From an uncultured Prevotellaceae bacterium (GTDB taxonomy: Bacteria > Bacteroidota > Bacteroidia > Bacteroidales > Bacteroidaceae), in the NCBI GenBank assembly GCA_900317305.1, contig ONGG01000006.1:36203-100202 (forward strand): DNA of 64,000 nt, in the 5' to 3' direction. Shown here one piece after another: positions 43,660 to 52,912 of this stretch; the stretch's first letter is position 1, and each line of letters opens with the position of its first letter. The translations under genes and the position numbers were made by a program. Below the pieces are notes generated by a model. The model was not told the origin of the DNA and ran no database searches. It saw only the letters and a list, made by a program, of their open reading frames with translations.

Positions 43660-45021
43660 ATGGATTACAAGAATATGAAGTTCATGCTCAGCACCGGCTG
43701 TGACCGTGGCCTCTGCCGCCGCGCCGTAGGCCGTCAGGACAAGCAACTCAACACCTACGACTGGCTTGCCGACGTGCCGGGCAATACCGAGGGCACCGAC
43801 CTTGTGGAAGTGCAATTCAAGAACACCCGCAAAGGTTACTACCACAACGTGAACAACCTGGACCTCCACAAGGGCGACATCGTGGCCGTGGAGGCCAACC
43901 CCGGCCATGACATCGGCGTGGTGACCCTCACTGGCGAATTGGTAAAGCTTCAGGTGAAGAAGGCCAACCTGAAGTCGGCCGATGAGATCAGGCGCATCTA
44001 CCGTCTGGCCAAGCCCGTAGACATGGAGAAATACGAGGAGGCCAAGAGCCGTGAGCACTCTACGATGATCCAGAGCCGCCAGATAGCCAAGGACCTGAAC
44101 CTCGACATGAAGATTGGCGACGTGGAATACCAAGGCGATGGCAACAAAGCTATCTTCTACTACATCGCCGACGAGCGTGTGGACTTCCGCCAACTCATCA
44201 AGGTATTGGCCGAGACATTCCATGTGCGCATCGAGATGAAGCAGATAGGCGCCCGTCAGGAGGCCGGCCGCATTGGTGGCACTGGTCCGTGCGGACGTGA
44301 GCTGTGCTGTGCCACATGGATGAAGAACTTCATCAGCGTGAGCACCAATGCCGCCCGTTTCCAGGACATCTCGCTGAATCCACAGAAACTGGCCGGAATG
44401 TGCGCCAAACTGAAATGCTGCCTCAACTACGAGGTCGACAACTATATTGAGTCAAGCCGCCGCTTGCCTGGCAAGGACATCATCCTCCAGACCCAGGATG
44501 CCGACTACTATCTCTTCAAGACCGACATCCTCGCTGGCCTGCTCACCTATTCCACCGACAAGCGCACCGCCGCCAACCTGGAGACCATCACTGCCGAGCG
44601 CGCCAAAGAGATTATCGAACTCAACAAACAAGGCGAGAAGCCCCTGATGCTCCAAGAAGACGGGCAACAAGCCGACGACCGCCCCATCGACCTGCTCGAG
44701 GGCGAGAGCATCACCCGTTTCGACAAGGCGAAGAAGAAGCGCAAGCGCAAGCCGAAGGAGAACAAGGACAACGCACCATCCAAGGACGCCAAGTCCACGA
44801 ACGAGGAAATCGCATCCCAACCAAACGGAGATGTCCCTGCCACACGCCCCGAGCCGAAGAACAAAGGCAACAAAGGCGACCGCAACGCCAACAAGGCAGA
44901 GCGCAAGAACGACCGCCAGCCTCATGGTGACCGTCCACAGCAGCGCGACCGCAAGAACCGCCAAGGCAAGGGCCGGCGACCAGGAGCCGCCCCGAAAGAC
45001 TCCCAACCCGAACAAGCATAG
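43660..45021 (+). CDS. ricT: RicT/YaaT-like PSP1 protein
   Basis: This 453-residue protein carries the PSP1 C-terminal domain (roughly residues 25-270), with conserved cysteines in GGTGPCGRELCCATWM and GMCAKLKCCLNYE. In Bacillus the RicT relative, with RicA and RicF, binds [4Fe-4S] clusters and steers RNase Y processing. In Bacteroidota the partner proteins are not established. After about residue 345 the protein becomes a long disordered basic tail (KKKRKRKPKENKDN, KNDRQPHGDRPQQRDRKNRQGKGRR), which suggests RNA or ribosome contact. The gene lies between holB and gldH. Confidence 0.88.
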   Translation: MDYKNMKFMLSTGCDRGLCRRAVGRQDKQLNTYDWLADVPGNTEGTDLVEVQFKNTRKGYYHNVNNLDLHKGDIVAVEANPGHDIGVVTLTGELVKLQVKKANLKSADEIRRIYRLAKPVDMEKYEEAKSREHSTMIQSRQIAKDLNLDMKIGDVEYQGDGNKAIFYYIADERVDFRQLIKVLAETFHVRIEMKQIGARQEAGRIGGTGPCGRELCCATWMKNFISVSTNAARFQDISLNPQKLAGMCAKLKCCLNYEVDNYIESSRRLPGKDIILQTQDADYYLFKTDILAGLLTYSTDKRTAANLETITAERAKEIIELNKQGEKPLMLQEDGQQADDRPIDLLEGESITRFDKAKKKRKRKPKENKDNAPSKDAKSTNEEIASQPNGDVPATRPEPKNKGNKGDRNANKAERKNDRQPHGDRPQQRDRKNRQGKGRRPGAAPKDSQPEQA

Positions 45022-45022
45022 C

Positions 45023-45517
45023 ATGCCACTGCTCAACCACAGAACCATACTGAAAGTTGCCGTTGCCTTTCTGGCGACGGCAACTTTTGCAGCATGCTTC
45101 GACCATACCACGTTTTTCAACTATCACGCCATCGCTCCCGAAGGATGGGACAAGCCTGATTTCCAGGAATACAATGTCGACCCCATCGAGACCGATGGTT
45201 ACTACGTGGAAGAGATCGGTCTCCGCACCAGCAGTGCCTATCCCTTCAGACGCATCCACCTTGTGGTGCGTCAAGACATTATCTCGACCACCGGCACCCA
45301 TCCCAGCCGCTTCCGTTGCGACACCGTTCGCGTAGACATCTACGACTCATGGGGCAAGTCGAAAGGCAGGGGCGTGGACCTTCGTCAGCACGTCATCCCC
45401 TTAAAAACCCTATCGTTGAAGGCCGGCGACTCGCTGTCGGTACGCATCAGCCACGACATGTCGGCGTTCACGCTCCAGGGCGTGAGCGACGTAGGGCTGA
45501 AAGTGACCCGCCAATAA
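45023..45517 (+). CDS. gldH: Gliding-motility lipoprotein GldH
   Basis: This 164-residue lipoprotein (MPLLNHRTILKVAVAFLATATFAAC, Cys25) has the GldH pattern: an FNYHAI start, then DPIETDGYYVEEIGLRTSSAYPFRRIHLVVRQDI and LSLKAGDSLSVRISHDM. In flavobacteria GldH is needed for gliding and chitin use. Non-gliding Prevotella keep it, probably for an envelope function. The ATG is 1 base after the ricT stop; a longer frame from 44831 overlaps ricT and lacks the signal peptide. Confidence 0.85.
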   Translation: MPLLNHRTILKVAVAFLATATFAACFDHTTFFNYHAIAPEGWDKPDFQEYNVDPIETDGYYVEEIGLRTSSAYPFRRIHLVVRQDIISTTGTHPSRFRCDTVRVDIYDSWGKSKGRGVDLRQHVIPLKTLSLKAGDSLSVRISHDMSAFTLQGVSDVGLKVTRQ

Positions 45518-45544
45518 TATCCGCCGCTGTTGGCCGGCCAGGAA

Positions 45545-47014
45545 TCAAGTCCGGATAAGGTTTCGGCTGGCGTCGATCCGAAGGAAAATAAACAAGAGAA
45601 TGGTGAATCCCCACAGCGAACTGCCGCCATAACTGAAGAACGGCAAAGGGATTCCAATCACAGGCGTCAGTCCCAGCACCATCCCCACATTGATGAACAC
45701 ATGGAATAGGAAGATGCTGAGCACGCAATAGCCATAGACCCTGCCGAACTTGAACGGTTGCCGTTCGGCCAGTTTGATGAGCCTCAAAATGAGCGCCAGG
45801 AACAACAACAGCACTCCTGCCGACCCTAGGAATCCCTCTTCTTCACCCACCGTACAGAATATGAAATCGGTGTCTTGCTCGGGCACGAATTTCAGCTTTG
45901 TCTGCGTGCCATTGAGGAAACCCTTCCCGCCCAGTCCGCCCGAGCCGATGGCAATCTCGCTCTGGTGCACGTTGTAGCCCGCCCCGGCAAGATCGTCCTC
46001 GAGTCCGAGCAGCACATTGATTCGGGTGCGCTGATGCTCGCCAAGCACCTCGTTGAGCACAATACTTGCCGAGTAGAAGAAGAAGATGGAGCCCAACGTG
46101 AAGAGCGCCACATAGAGGTAGTTGCTCACCCTCGTGCTGAGCGCCTGATAGAGGTAATAACCAATGAGGGCGGCACATACGAGCAGTTGCACCCACACGA
46201 TATCGAACGGGATGACATACTCGGAGAAGAGCAGGAACACGATGGTGACCCCCAGCACAAACCCCAGGATATTGAGCGCCTTGGCCTTGTCGGCACAATA
46301 GATGCGCACCAAGGCGGCTGAGAACAACTGGATGAGGAGGAGCACGACAAACTTGCCCTCAGAGGTGGGCGTATCCCACAACATCTCCTGCTCATAGCGT
46401 ATGCCCACAACAAAATACACCACCATGGCCACCCCAGTGAAAAGGATGCTCCCCGGCATGCCCTCACGATAGAACATGAGGAAGAAAGAGAGGTAGACCA
46501 ATGCCGAGCCCGTCTCCTTCTGCATGATGATAAGTCCCATGGGCAAGAGCACGATGGCACAAGAGAGCGCGAAATCGCCCATACGATGGATATTGAACCC
46601 ATAGGTGCTCATGAACTTGCTGATGGCAAGGGCTGTGGCGAACTTGGCAAACTCGGCAGGTTGTATTCGGAGCGGTCCCATGACGAGCCACGACCTGGAA
46701 CCTTTGATCTCGTGGGGGTTGAAGATGGTGACGAACAGGAGCAAGAGCAGTGCGGCATAGAGCACGTAGGCGAAAGTGTCGTAATAACGGTCGTCGAGCA
46801 TGAGGAGCACGAATCCCAGACAGATGGACGTGCCTATCCACACTATCTGCATACCCGAACGGGTAGACAGGCTGAGAATGTCGGGATCGTTGAACGAATA
46901 GCTCGCCCCACAGACACTCATCCAACCGAAGACGAGGAGTGCCACATAGATGGCGATGGTCCACCAATCGAGCGACCTGAGCACACTGGGTTGTCTATCT
47001 GTCCTTTGTTCCAT
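45545..47014 (-). CDS. rodA: Rod-shape peptidoglycan glycosyltransferase RodA
   Basis: This SEDS-family polymerase builds glycan strands during cell elongation together with PBP2. The 489-residue protein has about 10 transmembrane helices and typical segments (SRSWLVMGPLRIQPAEFAKFATALAISKFM, VGEEEGFLGSAGVLLLFLALI, GLTPVIGIPLPFFSYGGSSLWGF). I chose the ATG at 47014 because it overlaps the mrdA end by 20 bases; the longer frame to 47149 has no family sequence. It is the last gene of the mre-mrd cluster. Confidence 0.94.
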   Translation of the reverse strand: MEQRTDRQPSVLRSLDWWTIAIYVALLVFGWMSVCGASYSFNDPDILSLSTRSGMQIVWIGTSICLGFVLLMLDDRYYDTFAYVLYAALLLLLFVTIFNPHEIKGSRSWLVMGPLRIQPAEFAKFATALAISKFMSTYGFNIHRMGDFALSCAIVLLPMGLIIMQKETGSALVYLSFFLMFYREGMPGSILFTGVAMVVYFVVGIRYEQEMLWDTPTSEGKFVVLLLIQLFSAALVRIYCADKAKALNILGFVLGVTIVFLLFSEYVIPFDIVWVQLLVCAALIGYYLYQALSTRVSNYLYVALFTLGSIFFFYSASIVLNEVLGEHQRTRINVLLGLEDDLAGAGYNVHQSEIAIGSGGLGGKGFLNGTQTKLKFVPEQDTDFIFCTVGEEEGFLGSAGVLLLFLALILRLIKLAERQPFKFGRVYGYCVLSIFLFHVFINVGMVLGLTPVIGIPLPFFSYGGSSLWGFTILLFIFLRIDASRNLIRT

Positions 47015-48836
47015 ACTTGAGATGCTGACTCTGAATCTGGGCTGCCTGGCGCTTGGAACTCTCCGAGAGCTCGCCCTTGATATACTGCTCCATGATGAGC
47101 GCTCCGATAGGAACGCCGAAAGTGGCACCGAAGCCACCATTCTCCACATACACGCTGACGGCTATCTTGGGCTCGTCCATCGGTGCGAATCCCATGAACA
47201 CCGAGTGGTCGCGCCCACGGTTCTGGGCCGTACCCGTCTTTCCACAAACCTGATAGTCGCTGCGGTTGGCTCTGCGGCATGTACCGCCGGTGACCGCCCT
47301 CCGCATGCCCCTTGCCACAAGGTCGTAGGCCATGCGGTTGGCCTTGGTATATTTCTTCTTGGTATAGAGGGTATCAATGGGCTGTCCCTCTATCTCCTTC
47401 ACCACATGAGGCGTGATGTAGTAGCCCCTGTTGGCGATGGTGGCCCCCAAGTTGGCTATCTGCAACGGCGTGAGCGTCACCTCACCCTGTCCGATGGAGA
47501 TGGAGATCACTCCCAGCGCATTCCAGTTGTGCTTGAAAGCCTTATCGTAGAACGTGGCATTGGGAATCATTCCCCTCTTCTCACCCGGCAAGTCGATACC
47601 GAGTTTGTATCCGAATCCCATACTCACCATATAGTCGCGCCATTTGTCCATGGCATTCTGCAACGTGCCGTATTTCTTCTGGTTGGTAAGCATATAATAG
47701 AGTCCCCAGCAGAAGAATCCATTGCACGACGTGCCGATGGCAGGAATAAGGCTGAGCGGTGACGGGTGACCATGGCAGCCCACCCTCATACCACGGGTGA
47801 CGAATCCCCTGTAGCAAGGATACTTGGTAGTGGAGTCGATGATTTCCTCGGTGAGAAACGTGAGCGCCTGACTGGTCTTGAACGTTGAGCCCGGAGGATA
47901 TTGTCCCATAATGGCCCTGTTGAGCAAAGGCTTCAATGGGTCTTTCGACAATGCCATATGGTTTTTCCCTCGCTGTCGGCCAATCATCATCCTCGGGTCG
48001 TAAGAGGGCGACGACACCAGGCACAGCACCTCGCCCGTGGGAGGCTCGATGGCCACGATGGCGCCCAGTTTGCCCTCCAGCAGCCGTTCTCCCAGTTTCT
48101 GGAGTTCGATGTCGACACCCAGCGTGAGCGCCTTCCCCGGAACGGGTTTGGTGTCGAACTCTCCGTTGCGGTAACTGCCCTGTATGCGCCCGCGTGCGTC
48201 GCGCAAGAGCACCTGCACACCCTTTGTGCCACGAAGTTCCTTCTCGTAGAACCGCTCCACACCGATTTTCCCGATATAGTCGCCCGGCTGGTAGTAGTCG
48301 TCCTCCTTGATATCATCGGGCGACACCTCTGCCACATCGCCCAGGAGCAATGCGCCATTGGGGTACTCATATTGCCTGATGCTTCGCCGCTGGATATAGA
48401 ATCCCGGGAACTTATATGCTTTCTCCTGGAAGACGCTGAATTCCTGGTCGGAAAGTTGGGTCATGAAGAGTTGCTGTGTGAAACTGGAGTATCCCGGCGT
48501 TTTCTGTATCTCCTTCATGCGCTTGATGAAGAAGTCTTTTGTGATGTTGAGCGCGCTGCAGAACTCAGTGGTGTCGAGTCTTGACTTCTGTTCGCTCACA
48601 ATCACCATGATGTCGTAGGAAGGTTGGTTGTATACCAGCAGTTTGCCGTTACGGTCGGAGATGATCCCCCTTGAGGGAAACTCCACTTTCTTGAGGAATG
48701 CGTTGCTGTCGGCGTTTTTCTTGTAGTCGTCGCTCATGATCTGCAAAGTGAACAGACGCACGATATATATGGCCACAATAGCAATGGCCACTCCAGCAAT
48801 CACATATTGTCGTTTGTCGAGTTCGTAATCCTTCAT
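46995..48836 (-). CDS. mrdA: Penicillin-binding protein 2 (elongation transpeptidase)
   Basis: This class B transpeptidase cross-links peptidoglycan in the elongasome. The 613-residue protein has an N-terminal anchor (about 10-32), a pedestal domain with FPSRGIISDRNGKLLVYN, and a transpeptidase domain with catalytic Ser317 in STFK (317-320). The later KTGTAQNRG motif is present. It pairs with RodA, whose gene it overlaps. The gap of 126 bases to mreD holds only a small GC hairpin. Confidence 0.95.
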   Translation of the reverse strand: MKDYELDKRQYVIAGVAIAIVAIYIVRLFTLQIMSDDYKKNADSNAFLKKVEFPSRGIISDRNGKLLVYNQPSYDIMVIVSEQKSRLDTTEFCSALNITKDFFIKRMKEIQKTPGYSSFTQQLFMTQLSDQEFSVFQEKAYKFPGFYIQRRSIRQYEYPNGALLLGDVAEVSPDDIKEDDYYQPGDYIGKIGVERFYEKELRGTKGVQVLLRDARGRIQGSYRNGEFDTKPVPGKALTLGVDIELQKLGERLLEGKLGAIVAIEPPTGEVLCLVSSPSYDPRMMIGRQRGKNHMALSKDPLKPLLNRAIMGQYPPGSTFKTSQALTFLTEEIIDSTTKYPCYRGFVTRGMRVGCHGHPSPLSLIPAIGTSCNGFFCWGLYYMLTNQKKYGTLQNAMDKWRDYMVSMGFGYKLGIDLPGEKRGMIPNATFYDKAFKHNWNALGVISISIGQGEVTLTPLQIANLGATIANRGYYITPHVVKEIEGQPIDTLYTKKKYTKANRMAYDLVARGMRRAVTGGTCRRANRSDYQVCGKTGTAQNRGRDHSVFMGFAPMDEPKIAVSVYVENGGFGATFGVPIGALIMEQYIKGELSESSKRQAAQIQSQHLKYGTKDR

Positions 48837-48962
48837 GAGTAGAAAAACACAAATCCTATCAATCGTTCAATCAATCCATACCTCCCGGGCCTCTCCCGAG
48901 GCAAGGAGAAATCTCAAGCAGAGCCACCCATCCCTTCGACTATCGATGGAGGTTGGCAGAAA

Positions 48963-49469
48963 TCAGTTGGGAGAGCGGCGCAGGCTGTCGACAGCCAAGA
49001 TGAGCGCGACAGTGAGCACAGCGCTGCCCAATACACACTCTATCCATCTAAGGATATTGAAGAAACTAAACATCTCGAGGGTGAAGAAGACCGCACAATA
49101 GGCCGTGACAAAGACGACGACATAGTTGAAGAACGGTTTCTTGCCCAGGACCAGTCGAGAGGGAATAAACTCGCTGTCGCCCTCACGGGTGACGAACAAG
49201 TCGAGCAGGTAGGGTTGAGCCATAGCCGCGAGAGTGAGCGATGCCGCACAGACTCCCGGGGTGTTGGCGAAGATATCGAGCGTGATGCCCATAACGAAGG
49301 CCCATACGAGCATGGCCCATTTGGCCATTCCCTTCCGCATGGCAATCACGAAATACACATAGAACAACGGCATGGCCACTCCGAAGAGCTGCACATGGTT
49401 GAAGACGAACACCTGCAAGGCGCACAGACCAACGAAGAGGAGAGGTAGCCGTATGAAATCGTTGTTCAT
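48963..49469 (-). CDS. mreD: Rod-shape-determining protein MreD
   Basis: This 168-residue inner-membrane protein has about five helices (LPLLFVGLCALQVFVFNHVQLFGVAMPLFYVYFVIAM, WAMLVWAFVMGITLDIFANTPG, a characteristic segment). MreD is part of the elongation complex with MreC and RodA. It starts 3 bases after mreC. Confidence 0.88.
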   Translation of the reverse strand: MNNDFIRLPLLFVGLCALQVFVFNHVQLFGVAMPLFYVYFVIAMRKGMAKWAMLVWAFVMGITLDIFANTPGVCAASLTLAAMAQPYLLDLFVTREGDSEFIPSRLVLGKKPFFNYVVVFVTAYCAVFFTLEMFSFFNILRWIECVLGSAVLTVALILAVDSLRRSPN

Positions 49470-49472
49470 ATC

Positions 49473-50345
49473 CTACTGGTTTCGCTGTGGTTTAATAGAG
49501 TCGATGGCCTGGCGGAGGAGGTTGAGCCGCTCGCGCACTGCCGAGTCGTCGATGACACACACATCGCGCAGCCTGCCGAAGTCGGTGGAGAGTTTCACCT
49601 CGAGCCGATACGACAGTCCGTCCTCAGAGTCGCTCTCTTTCACCACCTTGCCCACCATGATTCCCGGCGGGAACATCGATGAGTATCCGCTGGTGACGAT
49701 GGTGTCGCCCATCTCGAACTGAGCATGACGGGGGATATCGTCGACATAGGCCACATCCGAGGGACCTCCCTTCCAGTGCAAATATCCAAAATATCCCCTG
49801 CTCTGAATAGCGCAGCTGATGTTCGACTTTGAACTGAGAACGGGGATGACGACGGCATAATGGCCAGAGGCCATATAGACCACTCCCACCACACCATTTC
49901 CGCATGCCACGCCCATATCGGCGTGCACGCCATCATAGAGTCCCTTGTCGATGGTGATGAAGTTGTCGACCTTGTCGACCGAGTTGCTCACCACCTTGGC
50001 TGGAATGAGCTTGAACTGCGAGAGGATATCCGCCACCCCATGGTCCACATAAGTGGAGTCGTGCTTGATGCGCTCGTCGGTAAGCTGTGCCCTGAGGATG
50101 GCCACCTCGCGCTCCAGGGTCAGGTTTCTCTCGGTAAGTTCCTTGTTCACCGCATCCTGATTCATGAAGGCGCTGACCTTTGAGTCGGCCTCATAGGTAA
50201 TGCCCGAGATATAGTTGGCCGATGAGAACCACACACTGCCCTGGTAGTTGTTGTACTGGAACATGAGCACGAGGCTCACTACCTCGAGCAGCACGAATAC
50301 GAACCAGTAGTTGTATTTCTTCAGGAACTCGATGAGGTTGCGCAT
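49473..50345 (-). CDS. mreC: Rod-shape-determining protein MreC
   Basis: This 290-residue bitopic protein links cytoplasmic MreB to the periplasmic cell-wall machinery. It has an N-terminal transmembrane helix (YWFVFVLLEVVSLVLMF), a coiled coil (about 65-95, NKELTERNLTLEREVAILRAQLTDE) and the beta-barrel MreC core (ITIDKGLYDGVHADMGVACGNGVVGVVYMASGHYAVVIPVLSSKSNISC...DTIVTSGYSSMFPPGIMVGKV). It starts 10 bases after mreB. Confidence 0.93.
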   Translation of the reverse strand: MRNLIEFLKKYNYWFVFVLLEVVSLVLMFQYNNYQGSVWFSSANYISGITYEADSKVSAFMNQDAVNKELTERNLTLEREVAILRAQLTDERIKHDSTYVDHGVADILSQFKLIPAKVVSNSVDKVDNFITIDKGLYDGVHADMGVACGNGVVGVVYMASGHYAVVIPVLSSKSNISCAIQSRGYFGYLHWKGGPSDVAYVDDIPRHAQFEMGDTIVTSGYSSMFPPGIMVGKVVKESDSEDGLSYRLEVKLSTDFGRLRDVCVIDDSAVRERLNLLRQAIDSIKPQRNQ

Positions 50346-50355
50346 AGCGAGCCGT

Positions 50356-51378
50356 TTATCTCATCAGGAACGAATACCTATCAACGTTTTTCAGTGCCAC
50401 ACCGGCACCTTTGGCCACGCTGTGGAGCGGGTCTTCGGCGATGTGGAATGGAATTTGTATTTTGTCGTGCAGACGCTTGTCGAGTCCGCGCAGCAATGCG
50501 CCACCACCAGTGAGGTAGATGCCATTGTGCACGATATCGGCATAGAGCTCTGGCGGGGTCTTCTCGAGTGCCGAGAGCACGGCATTCTCGATTTTGGCCA
50601 CGGTCTTGTCGAGGCAATGTGCGATTTCCTGGTAACACACCGGCACCTCCATAGGCAGTGCGGTGATGCGGTTTGGTCCATGCACGATATAGTCTTCAGG
50701 AGCCTCATCGCCCAAGTCGGTAAGAGCCGATCCCACATGTATCTTGATACGCTCGGCCATTCGCTCACCCACTTTCAGGTTGTGCTGGCGGCTCATATAG
50801 TCTTGAATATCGGCCGTGAGGTCGTCGCCGGCGATACGTATGGAGTTGTTGGAGACAATACCTCCCAACGAAATGACGGCAATCTCGGTACTGCCACCAC
50901 CTATGTCGACAATCATATTTCCCTCTGGAGCCTCCACGTCGATACCGATACCGATGGCTGCGGCCATAGGCTCGAAGATCAGGTAGACGTCGCGTCCGTC
51001 GGCATGCTCGGCAGAGTCGCGCACGGCGCGCAGCTCCACTTCGGTAGAGCCCGATGGAACACCGATGACCATTCGGAGCGAAGGTGTGAAGAACCGGCTA
51101 CCGGTATGCACCATCTTGATGAGTCCTCTCATCATCTGCTCACAAGCCGAGAAGTCGGCAATCACACCGTCGCGCAGTGGTCGGACGGTGCGTATGTTGT
51201 CGTGAGTTTTCTCATACATCAACTTGGCTTTCTCGCCCACGGCCAGCATCTTGTCGGTCCGTTTGTCGAGAGCCACGACCGAGGGTTCGTCGACCACAAT
51301 CTTGTCATCACTGATGATGATGGTATTGGCCGTACCCAGGTCCATCGCTATTTCGCGAGTGAAAGAAAAGAATCCCAT
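50356..51378 (-). CDS. mreB: Rod-shape-determining actin homologue MreB
   Basis: This 340-residue actin-fold ATPase forms membrane filaments that guide lateral wall synthesis. It begins IAMDLGTANTIIISDDKIVVDEPSVVALDK (phosphate loop 1) and contains VGVPSG-type, IVDIGGGSTEIAVISLGGIV (phosphate loop 2) and IYLTGGGALLRGLDKRL (adenosine) motifs. The gene lies 46 bases downstream of purH on the same strand, so transcription may be shared. Confidence 0.96.
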   Translation of the reverse strand: MGFFSFTREIAMDLGTANTIIISDDKIVVDEPSVVALDKRTDKMLAVGEKAKLMYEKTHDNIRTVRPLRDGVIADFSACEQMMRGLIKMVHTGSRFFTPSLRMVIGVPSGSTEVELRAVRDSAEHADGRDVYLIFEPMAAAIGIGIDVEAPEGNMIVDIGGGSTEIAVISLGGIVSNNSIRIAGDDLTADIQDYMSRQHNLKVGERMAERIKIHVGSALTDLGDEAPEDYIVHGPNRITALPMEVPVCYQEIAHCLDKTVAKIENAVLSALEKTPPELYADIVHNGIYLTGGGALLRGLDKRLHDKIQIPFHIAEDPLHSVAKGAGVALKNVDRYSFLMR

Positions 51379-51424
51379 TTTTTAAGTTTGTCGTGAATAT
51401 AATTCCGTGTCGTTCGATTGCTGT

Positions 51425-52021
51425 TTACTTGCCAGCAAACCATGAATGGATGGCGGTGTCGTAGTGGCTACTTACACCGAAAGCACGCTCGGCGAACGCC
51501 TTTCTGTCGGCCAACGTAGTGCATGCTCCCTTCTCACGAAGGATGTCGACCAGCATGGCGTACTCGGCTTTGCTGGGCACGATGACCACATCATTGAAAT
51601 TCTTCGCGGCCGCGCGTATGAGCGAGATGCCCCCAATATCGATTTTCTCGATGATATCTTGTTCGGAAGCCCCGCTTGCCACCGTATCCTCGAAAGGATA
51701 GAGGTCGACGACCACGAGGTCGATCTCAGGAATGTCATACTGCTTCATCTGCTCCTTGTCGCCTTCGTTGTCGCGACGGCCAAGGATACCACCAAACACC
51801 TTGGGGTGCAGTGTTTTCACACGTCCACCCAGGATGGAGGGATAGGTGGTGACACTTTCCACGGTTTGGCATTCATAACCCAATGACTCAATGAATTGCT
51901 GTGTGCCGCCAGTGGAGAGGAACTTCACTCCCTGGGCATTGAGCAGCGCGAGTAATTCCTCAAGTCCATCCTTGTGGAAAACCGACACCAGCGCTGTCTT
52001 TATTTGTTTAGAATCTGTCAT
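51425..52021 (-). CDS. purH: IMP cyclohydrolase (PurH N-terminal domain only)
   Basis: The 198 residues match the MGS-like IMP cyclohydrolase half of PurH, which closes FAICAR to IMP: KTALVSVFHKDGLEELLALL, FLSTGGTQQFIESLG, SILGGRVKTLHPKVFGGILGRRDNEGD, IGGISLIRAAAKN. It ends cleanly at HYDTAIHSWFAGK, where bifunctional PurH would continue into the AICAR transformylase domain. The intergenic 46 bases before mreB show no trace of that domain, so it is a natural single-domain form or an old loss. The transformylase must be encoded elsewhere. It is divergent from purN. Confidence 0.92.
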   Translation of the reverse strand: MTDSKQIKTALVSVFHKDGLEELLALLNAQGVKFLSTGGTQQFIESLGYECQTVESVTTYPSILGGRVKTLHPKVFGGILGRRDNEGDKEQMKQYDIPEIDLVVVDLYPFEDTVASGASEQDIIEKIDIGGISLIRAAAKNFNDVVIVPSKAEYAMLVDILREKGACTTLADRKAFAERAFGVSSHYDTAIHSWFAGK

Positions 52022-52049
52022 TTTTAAATCCCTTTTTATATAGAGTTTG

Positions 52050-52057
52050 CAAAGTTA
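52050..52057 (-). promoter_or_regulatory. -7 box of purH
   Basis: The minus strand reads TAACTTTG, 28 bases before the ATG at 52021. It may also drive the mre cluster. Confidence 0.5.
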
Positions 52058-52116
52058 CGAAAAATTGGATTCATCGGAGCATATTTGACCCAAATTTTTA
52101 TTTTTTTTCCTGAATA

Positions 52117-52147
52117 TTTGATTTATGTTATTTTTATATTAATTTTG
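52117..52147 (+). promoter_or_regulatory. Promoter of purN
   Basis: TTTG (52117-52120), a 19-base spacer and TAATTTTG (52140-52147). The leader is over 100 bases, but no purine riboswitch fold is recognised in it. Confidence 0.55.
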
Positions 52148-52264
52148 CGGCACGTCTGCCCCCAGTGCCTAACCAAAGACTACGGCCAGGGCAGAGAAAA
52201 GGGCATGAAAACCCGTCTCTCACATAGAGTGGACAATTGTCGCAAATCTTTCAACCACAACGAC

Positions 52265-52840
52265 ATGAGCAAGACAAACATAGCGATTTTCGTATCGGGG
52301 AGCGGTTCCAACTGCGAGAACCTCATCCGCCATTTCGAGGGTTCCTCACAAGTGTGTATTTCCTTGGTGGTGAGCAACCGTCAGGATGCCTACGCCCTGG
52401 TACGGGCCGAGCGGCTGGGTGTTCCCAGCGTAGTGGTGAGCAAGGCCCAGCTCCACTCCCCCGACCATCTGCTTCCTCTTCTCGAGAAGTACAACATTCA
52501 GTTCATCGTACTTGCCGGTTTTCTTCCCCTCATTCCCAATTACCTCATTGAGCGCTATCCGCGCCGCATCGTGAACCTTCATCCGGCCCTTCTGCCCAAA
52601 TACGGAGGCAAAGGCATGTGGGGCCACCATGTGCATGAAGCCGTGAAGGCGGCGGGCGAGAAAGAGACGGGTATGACGGTGCACTATGTGAGCGAGGTGT
52701 GCGATGGCGGCGAGATAATCGCCCAATTCTCCGTGCCCCTCTCGCCCGACGACTCTGTCGACGACATTGCTGCCAAGGAGCACGAACTGGAGATGCGCCA
52801 TTTCCCAGAAGTGGTGGAGCGGCTGGTTACCGGGGAATAG
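52265..52840 (+). CDS. purN: Phosphoribosylglycinamide formyltransferase
   Basis: PurN transfers a formyl group from 10-formyltetrahydrofolate to glycinamide ribonucleotide in purine synthesis. The 191-residue protein has FVSGSGSNCENLIRHF, the catalytic region IVNLHPALLPKYGGKGMWG, and HYVSEVCDGGEIIAQ with the active-site Asp. I chose the ATG at 52265 over 52085 because the extra 60 residues have no family match. Together with divergent purH it makes a small purine locus; this is the last clearly core gene before the accessory island. Confidence 0.94.
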   Translation: MSKTNIAIFVSGSGSNCENLIRHFEGSSQVCISLVVSNRQDAYALVRAERLGVPSVVVSKAQLHSPDHLLPLLEKYNIQFIVLAGFLPLIPNYLIERYPRRIVNLHPALLPKYGGKGMWGHHVHEAVKAAGEKETGMTVHYVSEVCDGGEIIAQFSVPLSPDDSVDDIAAKEHELEMRHFPEVVERLVTGE

Positions 52841-52912
52841 CATTTGTGGCAAGGAATACGTTGGAAATCATCCCAGCCAAGATAACCATTGTTTAATACG
52901 ACAAGAACAACA

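Noticed and set aside
46950-47762. 270-codon plus-strand frame
   Set aside because: Antisense to mrdA; no domain or start signal.
50311-51396. 361-codon plus-strand frame
   Set aside because: Antisense to mreB, which has all actin-fold motifs.
52140-52264. Long purN leader as a purine riboswitch
   Set aside because: I could not find the three-helix core with its conserved loop words; only a promoter is supported.
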